A stretch of 64,000 nt of DNA from Chryseobacterium camelliae (GCF_027920545.1 NZ_CP115859.1:1240001-1304000); one strand, 5' to 3'. Numbered from the stretch's first letter, positions 1 through 8,232 are shown. A program made the numbers and translations. Notes: generated by a model not told the origin, from the sequence alone.

Positions 1-2
1 TT

Positions 3-248
3 GTTTCTGTTGCCGCTGTTCCTGATTTGTCAAATCTTAATAAAATTAAAGAAAAACATATATGGTTAATTCACGGTAAAAATGATGATGAAAACCCATA
101 TATCGGAAGTGTTGAATTGTATAATAAACTTTCATCCAACAAAAAATTGATTTTCACCACTTTTACAAATCTTAATCATAACAATATTGTGATTCCATTT
201 TTGATAACGGATGAAATTCCCAAATGGCTATTTGAAAAACACAGGTAA
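3..248 (+). CDS. alpha/beta-hydrolase family protein, C-terminal fragment (cut by window edge)
   Basis: An open frame runs in from the left edge and stops at base 248 (81 residues visible). It looks like the end of a serine alpha/beta-hydrolase such as a dienelactone-hydrolase or prolyl-oligopeptidase relative. HGKNDDENP has the look of the loop that carries the acidic catalytic residue, and NLNHNNI would hold the catalytic histidine. The nucleophile elbow would lie outside the window, so the assignment rests on the tail alone. A TTG at 27 could be read as a start, but the frame is open upstream of it. Confidence 0.5.
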   Translation, partial: VSVAAVPDLSNLNKIKEKHIWLIHGKNDDENPYIGSVELYNKLSSNKKLIFTTFTNLNHNNIVIPFLITDEIPKWLFEKHR

Positions 249-286
249 AAGAAAAATAAATATTGGTAATTCTGTAATTTTACAAC

Positions 287-673
287 ATGAACAATATAAG
301 ACAAAGATTAGAAAACGTAAAAAAACTCCAAGCCAAAAGATGGGACAACGAAGAAAAGCATTGGGACGAAATCACTGAGCTTTTAATAAAGGAGTTAGAC
401 GAAATCCTACTTATTGAACCTGAAAACACAGCCGCTTTAATCAACATAGGAGCCGTTTATTCCGATCTGGGAGAAAATGAAACCGCCATTTATTATTTAA
501 AACAGGCACTACACTTAGGTTCGGAAGACAAAAATCTTTATATCAATCTCGCCATTGTAATGGTTGATATGGGAATGCATGCGGAAGAATATCACGAATA
601 TCTTGAAATTGCAGAGGATAAAAAAGAAGATCCGCTTACCTTTAAGGCTTACTTTGATCCTCAATCTCATTAA
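287..673 (+). CDS. tetratricopeptide-repeat protein
   Basis: A 128-residue soluble protein with no signal peptide. Residues about 40-90 contain TPR-type helical pairs (PENTAALINIGAVYSDLGEN, then TAIYYLKQALHLG), so it probably acts as a protein-protein adaptor. The N-terminal 40 residues are charged and helical. It lies 38 bp after the hydrolase fragment on the same strand and may be cotranscribed with it. The partner and pathway cannot be told from the sequence. Confidence 0.65.
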   Translation: MNNIRQRLENVKKLQAKRWDNEEKHWDEITELLIKELDEILLIEPENTAALINIGAVYSDLGENETAIYYLKQALHLGSEDKNLYINLAIVMVDMGMHAEEYHEYLEIAEDKKEDPLTFKAYFDPQSH

Positions 674-848
674 ACGCTTCAATATTACTCTAAAAATTCC
701 TATATTTGATTGAGATAAAAGAATTTAGAGCAAACACTATAACCTTAGCAAACATTGTCTTTGTCTTTCAAAAAAGAGGATCAATTATCATTTGAAAAAC
801 AGGCAATACCTAAAGGTCCGATAAGTAGAAAACCAGATTTTTTGAATC

Positions 849-1121
849 ATGCCTAAATACGTAATTGAACGGGAAATTCCCGGAGCCGGCCAATTAACAG
901 CCGAGCAATTAAAAGGAATCTCACAAACTTCTTGTGGGGTACTCAGTAAAATGGGTTCACAAATTCAATGGTTACAAAGTTATGTGACAGGTGATAAAAT
1001 CTATTGTGTGTACATTGCACCCAACGAAGAAATGGTTCGGGAGCATGCAAGACAAGGCGGATTTCCTGCAAACTCTGTAAATGAAGTTGCTACCATTATT
1101 GATCCGACAACTGCCGAATAG
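849..1121 (+). CDS. DUF4242 (SCO4226-like) small protein
   Basis: A 90-residue protein starting MPKYVIEREIPGAG, the usual opening of the DUF4242 family, whose Streptomyces member SCO4226 was described as a nickel-binding ferredoxin-like fold. The family features visible are the central SYVTGDKIYCVYIAP strand pair and the closing HARQGGFPANSV segment. Its function in Flavobacteriia is not established. A TATATTTG box at 701-708 could be its promoter, which would leave a leader of about 140 nt. A strong hairpin follows at 1166-1210. Confidence 0.7.
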   Translation: MPKYVIEREIPGAGQLTAEQLKGISQTSCGVLSKMGSQIQWLQSYVTGDKIYCVYIAPNEEMVREHARQGGFPANSVNEVATIIDPTTAE

Positions 1122-1165
1122 AAATTAGAAGCATTTAATTGTAACGAGCAGTCTATAAACAAAGG

Positions 1166-1210
1166 CTTAGCATCAGACGGAGATCCCTCAATCTGGCGCT
1201 AAGTTTTTTT
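1166..1210 (+). terminator. Rho-independent terminator after the DUF4242 gene
   Basis: CTTAGC (1166-1171) pairs with GCTAAG (1198-1203). Inside it, CAGA pairs with TCTG, and a run of eight T residues follows. It ends the DUF4242 transcript; the rest of the 1122-1334 gap holds no recognisable gene. Confidence 0.75.
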
Positions 1211-1334
1211 ATGCGGTTACGGACGATAAATATTTTGAGATTTTTTATTTAAAACATCCGAAGTTAAGTATTTACATTTATTTTTCTTTATTTTTAATTC
1301 GTAGAAAATTAATAAACAACAAATACTACATCTA

Positions 1335-1790
1335 ATGGAACCTATCGAATTTAATTTTGGCGAATATCATTTCTCTACTGACAGAAACAAAATGGATATC
1401 CCTGCCATTCATGATTTTTTATCCAATCATTCAGGCTGGAGCAATGGCATTCCTATCGAAAAGGTTGAATTATCTATTCAAAATTCTCTCAGCTTCGGGG
1501 TCTTCCATCATCATCTTCAAATAGGATTCGCAAGAATAATTTCAGATTTCGCAACCATTGCTTATCTGGGTGATGTTTATCTTCTTGACGAATATCGAGG
1601 GAAAGGCATTTCCAAAAAACTGATGGATTTTATCATGTCTCATCCCAATTTGCAAGGATTAAGAAGATGGATTTTATTAACAACCACAGCCGATTGGCTC
1701 TATGAAAAATATGGTTTTAAAAAAATACCCGACCCGGAAATCTATATGGAATTGCATGATCCTAATGTTTATAAAAATAAACAACTATAA
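1335..1790 (+). CDS. GNAT-family N-acetyltransferase
   Basis: A 151-residue single-domain acetyltransferase. The acetyl-CoA pyrophosphate-binding motif A is visible as DEYRGKGISKKLM near residues 92-104, preceded by the beta-4 strand IAYLGDVYLL. The C-terminal WLYEKYGFKKIPDPEIYM fits the usual last strands of the fold. It uses acetyl-CoA to acetylate an amine; the substrate is unknown. The gene stands alone, with about 210-220 nt of AT-rich non-coding sequence on each side. Confidence 0.8.
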   Translation: MEPIEFNFGEYHFSTDRNKMDIPAIHDFLSNHSGWSNGIPIEKVELSIQNSLSFGVFHHHLQIGFARIISDFATIAYLGDVYLLDEYRGKGISKKLMDFIMSHPNLQGLRRWILLTTTADWLYEKYGFKKIPDPEIYMELHDPNVYKNKQL

Positions 1791-2010
1791 ATAATATCAT
1801 ATGGAAAGGTTTTCATTCTCAAATTATGCAACACATATTAAAAATATCAATAAAAGAATGTGTCAAAATTGATATTAGTTGTATTTTCGATTTGAAAACA
1901 ACCCGATCCGGAACTTATAAAAAGTAGCGTTTATACGCACCGAAAAACATTAAAAACTATCAACTTAATTTGTATCTTTAAATAAGCAACAGCAATTAAA
2001 TTATTACCAT

Positions 2011-2676
2011 ATGGCAGAAGAACTTTATTTTCTAAAAACAAATCCTCTTGTTGCCAAAATTAATTTATACAATAAGCTGTGCAATGAAGAAGATGATGTT
2101 TTACGTTTTCTACATGACGATAAAAAAACCAGCCTCGAACTCATTAAAGACAAGCTGCAGGACTCTATAGAATATCTTACTCCGGATGAGCTTCGGCAAC
2201 TCTTTAATTGGTTTAAATTTCAATATGCTTCCAATTCGGTAAATGGGGCTGCAAAAAATAATGATGAAGTGAAAACCCAGTTATATATTAACGGGATTGA
2301 TCTGTTTCATGAAATCCCACCAGTTCTTGCACCGACATTCGACAGCATCCTGAAAGATTATGAAAAGGCAAGCCAAAGCAATCTTCAATATATTTCAGAT
2401 GCTGAAAAATTCAACAGGTTTTTACTGTATGGCCTTTTTTATACAAGTCTTGCCCAGGAAGACGATAGTGAAAAACGTATCCTGGTTGATTATTTGAAGT
2501 CACAATATCCTACAATTTACGAAACCGCACAAGCGGAGTTTAGTGATAAAATAAACAAAACAGGCCTTACAGAAGATCTGAACTCTACAGGAATTATATT
2601 ATTTGACAACTTCTCTGAACTGTATGATTCTACCAAATTTTACAAAGGCTCCATCATTCAGGTTAATAATGTCTAA
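2011..2676 (+). CDS. hypothetical cytosolic protein (221 aa)
   Basis: I do not recognise a family. The product has no signal peptide or membrane segment. It is largely helical and acidic (for example DKLQDSIEYLTPDELRQLF), with a central HEIPPVLAPTFDSIL segment. A TATCTTTA sequence lies about 35 bp upstream and may be part of its promoter. It converges on the YbhN-like gene, and the two share a bidirectional terminator. Possible roles are stress or regulatory, but nothing in the sequence decides this. Confidence 0.6.
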   Translation: MAEELYFLKTNPLVAKINLYNKLCNEEDDVLRFLHDDKKTSLELIKDKLQDSIEYLTPDELRQLFNWFKFQYASNSVNGAAKNNDEVKTQLYINGIDLFHEIPPVLAPTFDSILKDYEKASQSNLQYISDAEKFNRFLLYGLFYTSLAQEDDSEKRILVDYLKSQYPTIYETAQAEFSDKINKTGLTEDLNSTGIILFDNFSELYDSTKFYKGSIIQVNNV

Positions 2677-2711
2677 AAAAAACGTGATCGGAAGAAAACT
2701 CTCCCGATCAC
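2675..2711. terminator. bidirectional terminator between convergent genes
   Basis: GTGATCGG (2684-2691) pairs with CCGATCAC (2704-2711). On the minus strand the hairpin is followed by a T run (complement of 2675-2682), so it works best for the YbhN-like gene. On the plus strand the tail is a weaker CTTTATATTT. Confidence 0.75.
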
Positions 2712-2735
2712 TTTATATTTATCTTAAATAAATTG

Positions 2736-3761
2736 TTATTCAAATTCTTTTTCAGCAACAGCTTTATTTCTCGATTTTGCCAGCATGGGAATAGAAATAA
2801 GCCCCATCACCATCATAATCGTAATCTGTAATGGCAGAGAGATAAATGAATAGGTCAAACCAATTTCGCCCCCTAATTGACCGCTTTGCCCCATCGAGAT
2901 AAACAACGCCATAAAGCCATACTTCATCGCCAGATTGAAAGCCCCAATTCCTCCACTTGCAGGGACGATCATTCCTAATGTTCCTACAACAAGAATTAAA
3001 AAACCATCATCAAAAGTAAAACCTGAGGTTTCCGGAAGCGCAAAACATACGAGATAAGCCGCAAAATAATAAGAAACCCAAATTCCTATCGTATAAAGGA
3101 TAAACTTTCCTTTTTGTTTCAGTTTGAATATTGAAGTTAACCCCTGTATAATTCCATCAATGAATTTGATAATTTTATCCAGAACCGGAACATTAGCCAA
3201 TCGCTTTTTAAAAACAAAAAACAAGACAGCACCCACAATTAATACACCCAAAACAAGTAAAATCTTGTTGGGATTAAGATCTATTCCCGAGCTTTTGTAA
3301 AAAGACAGGATTACATCTCCCTTAAATATCAAAGTCAATGCTAAAAAAGCAAGCATACAAACCAAATCTACTACTCTTTCCAGGATAATGGTCCCGAAAG
3401 ACTGATCGACAGGCACTTTTTCCACACCATATAAAGCGGTTGCTCTTGCCACTTCCCCGCTTCTGGGAATCGTAAGGTTCATCAAATACCCAAAGGAGAG
3501 TGACCATAATGAATTGGAATTGGAAATCTGGTATCCCATAGGTTCCAGCATCAGATTCCAACGGATTGCCCTGAACCAGTACGCTGCAATTCCAAAACAA
3601 GCAGCAAACAATACCCACCAGTAATTCGCTTTAGATATAGACTTCCGAAAAGATTCATAATCGAAATCTTTAAGAGCAAACCATAAAAAAAAGCCTGCAA
3701 TTGCAAGCGAGATCACTATGGTTAGTAAAGATTTTAAAGGGTTTTTTACTTTTTTTTCCAT
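2736..3761 (-). CDS. lysylphosphatidylglycerol synthase-TM-like (YbhN/AglD, UPF0104) membrane protein
   Basis: A 341-residue polytopic inner-membrane protein with about eight hydrophobic helices. Family hallmarks are present: YWFRAIRWNLMLEPMGY near residues 60-76, TIPRSGEVARATALYGVEKV near 97-116, and the late VPASGGIGAFNLAMKYG segment. It lacks the soluble lysyltransferase domain of full MprF, so it is flippase-like or lipid-carrier-like rather than an aminoacyl-PG synthase. Its start is 4 bp downstream of the panD stop, so the two are almost certainly one operon. The link to pantothenate synthesis is positional only. Confidence 0.8.
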   Translation of the reverse strand: MEKKVKNPLKSLLTIVISLAIAGFFLWFALKDFDYESFRKSISKANYWWVLFAACFGIAAYWFRAIRWNLMLEPMGYQISNSNSLWSLSFGYLMNLTIPRSGEVARATALYGVEKVPVDQSFGTIILERVVDLVCMLAFLALTLIFKGDVILSFYKSSGIDLNPNKILLVLGVLIVGAVLFFVFKKRLANVPVLDKIIKFIDGIIQGLTSIFKLKQKGKFILYTIGIWVSYYFAAYLVCFALPETSGFTFDDGFLILVVGTLGMIVPASGGIGAFNLAMKYGFMALFISMGQSGQLGGEIGLTYSFISLPLQITIMMVMGLISIPMLAKSRNKAVAEKEFE

Positions 3762-3765
3762 CAGG

Positions 3766-4116
3766 TTATGTCAAAAGATTGGTCTTTTCATCCGGGAAAA
3801 CGATTTTTGGCTGGAAGTCTTTAGCTTCTTCCGGAGTCATCTGTGCATAAGCAATAATGATGATAATATCATCTTTCTGTACCTTTCTTGCAGCAGGACC
3901 GTTTAAACAAACCTCACCAGATTTTCTCTTCCCTTTGATAACGTAGGTATCAAAACGTTCCCCGTTATTTACATTTACAATGTATACTCTTTCACCTACC
4001 ACCAAACCCGCAGCTTCTATAAGCTCTTCGTCGATTGTAATACTCCCGATATAATTAAGGTCTGAAGCGGTAACTCTTACCCTGTGAATCTTAGACTTGA
4101 AAACTTCTATTAACAT
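3766..4116 (-). CDS. panD: aspartate 1-decarboxylase
   Basis: Makes beta-alanine from aspartate for pantothenate and coenzyme A. The 116-residue length is typical for the proenzyme. The self-cleavage site is visible as NYIGSITID, with Gly24-Ser25, so the pyruvoyl group would form on Ser25. The opening [16 protein letters not shown] is the standard family start and supports the ATG at 4116. It is the first gene of a two-gene operon with the YbhN-like gene. Confidence 0.95.
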   Translation of the reverse strand: MLIEVFKSKIHRVRVTASDLNYIGSITIDEELIEAAGLVVGERVYIVNVNNGERFDTYVIKGKRKSGEVCLNGPAARKVQKDDIIIIIAYAQMTPEEAKDFQPKIVFPDEKTNLLT

Positions 4117-4451
4117 GCTGCAAATTTATTAATAAAAATTCAGAAAACAGCCTTTTAAAATGATTTTAAAACTAGCAGACACACAGGGATTTAATTAAAA
4201 AAAACATATTTTTTTTTAATTTTAATTAGCAAATATTCAAACATATTCTTAAAAACATTGAGAGTTTATCTTAAATTTAGGATTTAATAAATACAGAAAA
4301 TAAATTTCATTTTTTGCTAAAGTCAATATACATAAGCAATTGGCATGATTTTAGTAACGGATAACGTAGATTTTTCGTGAAATGTCAAATTATGATATTT
4401 TAATCATTTTTAAAGAAATTAGAAAAATTTACACAATATTTAATAAAAAAA
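4117..4451. other. AT-rich intergenic region between panD and the HU gene
   Basis: A divergent intergenic stretch of about 400 bp in all, very rich in A and T. It must hold the panD promoter on the minus strand, but I cannot point to a clear TAnnTTTG box there. The HU promoter begins at 4452. I see no open frame or stable hairpin worth reporting in the rest. Confidence 0.5.
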
Positions 4452-4481
4452 TTGCACAATTAGAAAATAGTATTATATTTG
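4452..4481 (+). promoter_or_regulatory. flavobacterial promoter of the HU gene
   Basis: TTG at 4452-4454, a 19-bp spacer, then TATATTTG at 4474-4481 matches the Bacteroidota housekeeping consensus TTG-N(17-23)-TAnnTTTG. It would give a leader of about 30 nt before the ATG at 4516. Confidence 0.8.
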
Positions 4482-4515
4482 CTATAATTACAAACTAACT
4501 TTAATATTAAAAATT

Positions 4516-4806
4516 ATGAACAAGTCTGAATTAATCGACGCAATCGCAAAAGATGCAGGAATTACTAAAGTTGCAGCAAAGGCTGCTTTAGAATCATTCA
4601 TCGGTAATGTAACTTCTACTCTAAAGAAAAAAGACGGGAAAGTTTCTTTAGTAGGTTTCGGAACATTCTCAGTAGCTGAGAGAGCTGCAAGACAAGGTAT
4701 CAACCCTGCAACTAAAAAACCAATCAAAATTGCTGCTAAAAAAGTTGCTAAGTTCAAAGCTGGAGCAGATTTAGCTACTGCAGTTTCTGGTGCTAAGAAA
4801 AAATAA
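4516..4806 (+). CDS. HU-family DNA-binding protein
   Basis: A 96-residue nucleoid protein. It opens with MNKSELIDAIAKDAGITK, has the GFGTFSVAERAARQG turn into the beta-arm and NPATKKPIKIAAKKVAKFKA at the DNA-contacting arm tip, where the conserved proline is present. It ends in a lysine tail. HU dimers bend and wrap DNA without sequence specificity. The gene is monocistronic, with its own strong promoter and terminator, as expected for an abundant protein. Confidence 0.93.
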   Translation: MNKSELIDAIAKDAGITKVAAKAALESFIGNVTSTLKKKDGKVSLVGFGTFSVAERAARQGINPATKKPIKIAAKKVAKFKAGADLATAVSGAKKK

Positions 4807-4826
4807 TCATTCAGATTAAAAAAATT

Positions 4827-4854
4827 AAACCTCATCAGCCGATGAGGTTTTTTT
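4827..4854 (+). terminator. Rho-independent terminator of the HU gene
   Basis: A perfect 10-bp stem, AAACCTCATC (4827-4836) with GATGAGGTTT (4841-4850), a four-base loop AGCC, and a run of T. It ends only 9 bp before the pdxH stop on the other strand, so it probably serves both genes. Confidence 0.92.
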
Positions 4855-4862
4855 GTATGATG

Positions 4863-5504
4863 TTAAGGCGCTAATCTTGATATTTTCCAGTCGAGATCTT
4901 GTAATTGATATACAATTCTGTCGTGTAACCTGTTGGGTCTGCCCTGCCAGAATTCTATTTCGTAAGGCTTGGCAATATAGCCGCCCCAATTTTCAGGTCT
5001 CGGCACTTCCGTATTTTCGTATTTTTCTTCTAAATCTTTTAATTTTTCTTCTAAAAACTCCCTGTTTGGAATTTTCTGGCTTTGTGGAGAAACCGCCGCT
5101 CCCAACTGACTTCCTTTCGGTCTTGAATGAAAGTATCCGTCACTAAGATTTTCAGCAATTCTTTCCAGGTCTGCCTTAATAATGATCTGTCTCTCTAAAC
5201 CCGGCCAAAAGAAATGCAGACAAGCTTTATGGGTTCTCTCTATAGATTTTCCTTTTTTGCTATCATAGTTAGTGTAAAAAATAAATCCTTCATATGTATA
5301 TGACTTCAGCAAAACCATTCTTGTACGCGGACAACCATCTTCTTCCACGGTAGAAATTGCCATAGCATTCGCTTCAGAAATGCTTGGGCTCTCACTTGCC
5401 TCCAAAAACCAGTCCCTAAATTGCTCCATCGGATTTTGTTTTATCTCACTTTCAACAAGTTGGGATTTCTCATACACTTTTCTTTTGTGGTGCAGGTTTT
5501 CCAT
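4863..5504 (-). CDS. pdxH: pyridoxamine 5'-phosphate oxidase
   Basis: Oxidises pyridoxine or pyridoxamine 5'-phosphate to pyridoxal phosphate, using FMN and O2. Of 213 residues, the core shows NAMAISTVEEDGCPRTRMVL and FIFYTNYDSKKGKSI (FMN contacts), FFWPGLERQIIIKADLERI, and the C-terminal EIEFWQGRPNRLHDRIVY, with the substrate-binding RLHDR. The ATG at 5504 (MENLHHKRKV) is chosen over a longer frame reaching 5594, because the family length is about 213 and the extension would overlap yqgE. It is divergent from yqgE with only 23 bp between the start codons. Confidence 0.93.
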   Translation of the reverse strand: MENLHHKRKVYEKSQLVESEIKQNPMEQFRDWFLEASESPSISEANAMAISTVEEDGCPRTRMVLLKSYTYEGFIFYTNYDSKKGKSIERTHKACLHFFWPGLERQIIIKADLERIAENLSDGYFHSRPKGSQLGAAVSPQSQKIPNREFLEEKLKDLEEKYENTEVPRPENWGGYIAKPYEIEFWQGRPNRLHDRIVYQLQDLDWKISRLAP

Positions 5505-5527
5505 AAATATTTTTATTAAATTTGAGT

Positions 5528-6076
5528 ATGAATTACTCTTACAAAGGTAAAATATTAATTTCCACACCCGATATTTCCGGCGATATTTTTTCAAGATCGG
5601 TTGTTCTTATCATTGAACACAACGAAAGCGGTGCGTTTGGTCTGATCTTAAATAAAAAAAACAACCAAATGAGCGGTAAATTTAAAAACCTTTCTGATTT
5701 TCCCATTGAAGTTTATGATGGCGGACCTGTCGAGAATGACAAAGTTTTCTTCATTGTGAAAGGAAAAAAAGTGACGGAAGCATATTCTGAGATAACGGAT
5801 GAATTCTATCTGACAGAAGATATTGAAAACATTATGAGCGCCATTCTGAGTAACGAATTAAAGATTGAGGATATAAAAATATTTTCCGGGTATTCCGGAT
5901 GGACGGCTCAGCAACTGGACAGTGAAGTCCTTAAAAAACTGTGGACCGTTGTAGAAATTTACAATCTTGATTATACATTACCTAATGACCAAACCCTCTG
6001 GAAATCGATCATGCAAAATCTCGGTGGAGAGTTTTTACTTTGGGCCAATGCACCGGAAGACATTTCTCTAAATTAA
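5528..6076 (+). CDS. YqgE/AlgH family protein (UPF0301)
   Basis: A 182-residue protein with the family signature of strands and loops: GKILISTPDISGDIFSRSVV at the start, ESGAFGLILNKK, VYDGGPVENDKVFFI, and FSGYSGWTAQQLDSEV, then the closing LGGEFLLWANAPED. Bacterial members are conserved but of unclear function; AlgH was first linked to alginate control in Pseudomonas. The ATG at 5528 fits better than a TTG two codons upstream. The promoter must overlap the 5' end of pdxH. Confidence 0.88.
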   Translation: MNYSYKGKILISTPDISGDIFSRSVVLIIEHNESGAFGLILNKKNNQMSGKFKNLSDFPIEVYDGGPVENDKVFFIVKGKKVTEAYSEITDEFYLTEDIENIMSAILSNELKIEDIKIFSGYSGWTAQQLDSEVLKKLWTVVEIYNLDYTLPNDQTLWKSIMQNLGGEFLLWANAPEDISLN

Positions 6077-6184
6077 GTTTTATTTTTCTATTTAAAGTGA
6101 TTTAAAAATTAACAAACTTTAAGAATATGTTAACCAATTTTTAGGAAAGATTTGGCGTTATTTGAATAACCAAACAATAACAAT

Positions 6185-6283
6185 ATGAATATCTTAAGAT
6201 CTCTTATTTCATTAGTATTTCCTTCTTTATTGATGACTCTACAACCGATCCGTATAAAGTCTAAACCTCATAAGAAACCATAA
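6185..6283 (+). CDS. possible 32-residue small membrane-associated protein
   Basis: ATG at 6185, stop at 6281-6283. The product begins MNILRSLISLVFPSLLMT, a short hydrophobic helix, and ends in a basic IKSKPHKKP tail, the pattern of small membrane peptides. A TTTGGCGTTATTTGAA stretch about 30 bp upstream partly resembles a promoter. It fills the otherwise empty 6077-6345 gap. No homology can be claimed, so it may also be chance. Confidence 0.3.
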   Translation: MNILRSLISLVFPSLLMTLQPIRIKSKPHKKP

Positions 6284-6345
6284 AACCGTGTGTATACTTT
6301 CATGGGAAAATTCGCATGAATAAAAATACAATTTCTGAACTATTC

Positions 6346-6395
6346 AGAAAAAAACCCGGTAAAGGACTTTTGGGACTTTGTTGTTTACCGGGTTT
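6346..6395 (-). terminator. terminator of the class IV aminotransferase-like gene
   Basis: AAACCCGGTAAA (6352-6363) pairs perfectly with TTTACCGGGTTT (6384-6395) across a 20-nt loop. On the minus strand the stem is followed by further T residues (complement of 6346-6351), right after the stop at 6402. Confidence 0.8.
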
Positions 6396-6401
6396 GTCAA
6401 T

Positions 6402-7211
6402 TTAAAAACTTTTTTTCCAGCTTTCTACCCATTCTAAAAAACGAGAGGCTTCAAAAGTCTTATTTCTTATTTTACCTACACAAAATATGCCTTTCTCTTC
6501 GGAAATCATCAATATTTCTTCCGCTTTTTGAGATTCGAAAGCAATAATTTCGTGCTCCTGAATATCTGCAAGCTTATTTTTATGTAAAAAAGTAACAAAA
6601 TTTTCCATTAAAGGAGAAATGTAAGCACCTTCTGTCTGTTTAGGTACTTTAATAACATCACCCTCTAAAAACAAAAGGTTTCCTGATGTTGTACGAGCAA
6701 TTCTTTTGTTAGGATTCAATAAGATAACATCATCCAGATCATTTTCCTGGGCATAAATTTCGCCATAGATATTTTCCGGAGAGTGAACCCTGATATTGCT
6801 TAAAAGGTTATTATTAACATTGATTTCTTTAATTAAATCCAATTCCAACAATCTTTCATGAACAGATAAAACATCAGTCACTTCCGTCACTTCATAGAAA
6901 TAAGAAACCGTGGATTTAGACAACGTAATGCCGTCAGAATTCCTGAACACCTGAAAATGTATAATCCCGTTCTTTACCCCTTTTCCTTCAATAATCTCCT
7001 GTTGAAAAAGGGACTGGAAAAACTCCAGAGTATAGGTTAATGGAATATTCATTCGCATCTTTCTCATGGATGCCATCAAGAAGAAATAACATTCTTCATC
7101 CATTATAAGTTGAGCCTCTCTCACAAAGAAAGAAACCTTCACCGCATCTCCTGCAAGAAATGCTCTATTTTTCACAGGTAAATCCCCTGAAGTAAAATAT
7201 TGATTTTCCAA
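6402..7211 (-). CDS. class IV aminotransferase-like protein, catalytic lysine apparently missing
   Basis: 269 residues with the fold-type IV layout: an N-terminal NRAFLAGDAVKVSFFVR where active relatives have a GDGVFET-like motif, a middle helix, and the PLP phosphate-binding region RIARTTSGNLLFLEGD followed by GAYISPLMENFV. The segment where family enzymes carry the PLP-binding lysine reads EINVNNNLLSNIRV here, with asparagines and no lysine at the expected place. It may be a non-catalytic paralogue of branched-chain aminotransferase or aminodeoxychorismate lyase. It follows the START-like gene but has its own upstream terminator, so it is likely a separate unit. Confidence 0.65.
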   Translation of the reverse strand: MENQYFTSGDLPVKNRAFLAGDAVKVSFFVREAQLIMDEECYFFLMASMRKMRMNIPLTYTLEFFQSLFQQEIIEGKGVKNGIIHFQVFRNSDGITLSKSTVSYFYEVTEVTDVLSVHERLLELDLIKEINVNNNLLSNIRVHSPENIYGEIYAQENDLDDVILLNPNKRIARTTSGNLLFLEGDVIKVPKQTEGAYISPLMENFVTFLHKNKLADIQEHEIIAFESQKAEEILMISEEKGIFCVGKIRNKTFEASRFLEWVESWKKSF

Positions 7212-7231
7212 TTTTTATATTGATTGAGTTA

Positions 7232-7261
7232 TAAAAAAATAATGAACGATAAATCGTTCAT
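7232..7261 (-). terminator. terminator of the START-like gene
   Basis: ATGAACGA (7242-7249) pairs perfectly with TCGTTCAT (7254-7261). Read on the minus strand, it is followed by TATTTTTTTAT. It lies 27 bp past the START-like stop codon. Confidence 0.75.
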
Positions 7262-7288
7262 CAGTTTTGTTATTTGGTTGCAAACGCA

Positions 7289-7675
7289 TTAAGCAGCCCC
7301 TAATTTTATTCTTAGATTCTCTATCAGATTTTCCCAGTACATTGCATTTTCATCTTCATCTCCATCTTCACAGAAGTCTGTAATATTTAAGGCTAAATCT
7401 TCTGTAATATCATCAATTACGATCGTCATTTCAAAGAAATTTTTTGTTCCTTCGTCTTCTTCCCATCTGAAACGAACGAAACCTTCAGGCTTATATCTGA
7501 TTAAAGTGGCTTTCTCAGCAGGACCTCCACCCCAGCTGAAAAAGAAGTCATCGCCCTTCTCTGTTACCTCATCCGCAAACCATTCAGACAACCCTTCTGC
7601 AGTCGCAAGATACTCATATAAAATCTCTGACAGACAGTGCATTGGGAACTCGTAATGGACTTTATGTTTCGCCAT
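7289..7675 (-). CDS. START-like (SRPBCC-fold) domain protein
   Basis: 128 residues, all one domain. Its beta-strand pattern is that of the START-like family found throughout Flavobacteriia: ATAEGLSEWFADEVTEKGD after the first helix, FFFSWGGGPAEKATLI, FVRFRWEEDEGTKNFFEMTI, and a C-terminal helix WENLIENLRIKLGAA. The fold makes a hydrophobic ligand cavity; the ligand is unknown. It is acidic and cytosolic. The gap upstream to 7811 shows no other gene. Confidence 0.82.
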   Translation of the reverse strand: MAKHKVHYEFPMHCLSEILYEYLATAEGLSEWFADEVTEKGDDFFFSWGGGPAEKATLIRYKPEGFVRFRWEEDEGTKNFFEMTIVIDDITEDLALNITDFCEDGDEDENAMYWENLIENLRIKLGAA

Positions 7676-7810
7676 ATAATCTTTGTTTTAATCGTCACGC
7701 AATATATAAATTAATTTTTTGATTACACAAAAATGTATTTACTTTTTTACATAATCTTCATGATATTTATCAGAGATTTTTAAATACTTGTTTAACTCTG
7801 TTTTCATGAA

Positions 7811-7858
7811 AAAAGCTCTTCATTTTGAAGAGCTTTTTATATTAATTTTCGTTTAAAA
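7811..7858. repeat. left copy of an about 47-bp direct repeat bounding the RHS island (also a terminator)
   Basis: AAAAGCTCTTCA-TTT-TGAAGAGCTTTT is a perfect 12-bp terminator hairpin (7811-7837). The 20 bases 7839-7858 are identical to 16803-16822. On the minus strand they contain the codons for LNEN-stop, the true 3' end of the aminotransferase gene 9 kb away. So this copy is a displaced gene end, and everything between the two copies looks inserted. The T run differs by one base between copies. Confidence 0.85.
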
Positions 7859-7910
7859 TTTTAACAGTAATTTGGGAATATACAAGCCATTTCATGATGG
7901 CATATTTTTA

Positions 7911-8216
7911 TCAACTCAAACTTACCTCAATAATTTTTCCAAAGGCAATTGCCTTTGGAAAAATTCCCATTTTAAACTCAGAACCTTCTTTTATCTTATT
8001 TATCAAAAAATCTCTTTCTAATAAATTTATTTTGACTAAGATCGGTTTATTTATATCAATCGTAGCATTTTTTTGAATCTGAATTTCAGAAAAAGTAGAT
8101 ATTTTATCATTAGGAATCCAAAAAGACAGTCTAATTGATTCAGTAATTGGGAAATTAAAACTTTCTTTTGCAATTTCTAGAAAAACAACTTCTGCAATTA
8201 AATTTAATTCTCTCAT
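7911..8216 (-). CDS. EF-Tu domain-III-like small protein, putative immunity protein of the RHS toxin
   Basis: 101 residues, starting 16 bp after the toxin stop, the place where polymorphic-toxin immunity genes sit. The order of strands resembles the C-terminal beta-barrel of EF-Tu: LIAEVVFLE, then RLSFWIPND, PILVKINLLERDFL, and EGSEFKMGIFPKAIAFGKI at the place of EF-Tu FAIREGGRTVGAGVV. There is no signal peptide, so it would act in the cytosol. Its role as the cognate immunity protein is inferred from position. The EF-Tu-like fold is a pattern judgement that a structure prediction could settle. Confidence 0.55.
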   Translation of the reverse strand: MRELNLIAEVVFLEIAKESFNFPITESIRLSFWIPNDKISTFSEIQIQKNATIDINKPILVKINLLERDFLINKIKEGSEFKMGIFPKAIAFGKIIEVSLS

Positions 8217-8232
8217 TCTTCTTATTTTAATA

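Noticed and set aside
757..857. A short in-frame TTG-started stretch ending over the DUF4242 start codon
   Set aside because: Only about 30 codons, no ATG and no recognisable sequence; it overlaps the real start, so chance is more likely.
4488..4835. A 115-codon minus-strand frame covering the HU gene
   Set aside because: The HU reading on the plus strand is certain, and the antisense frame has no family features.
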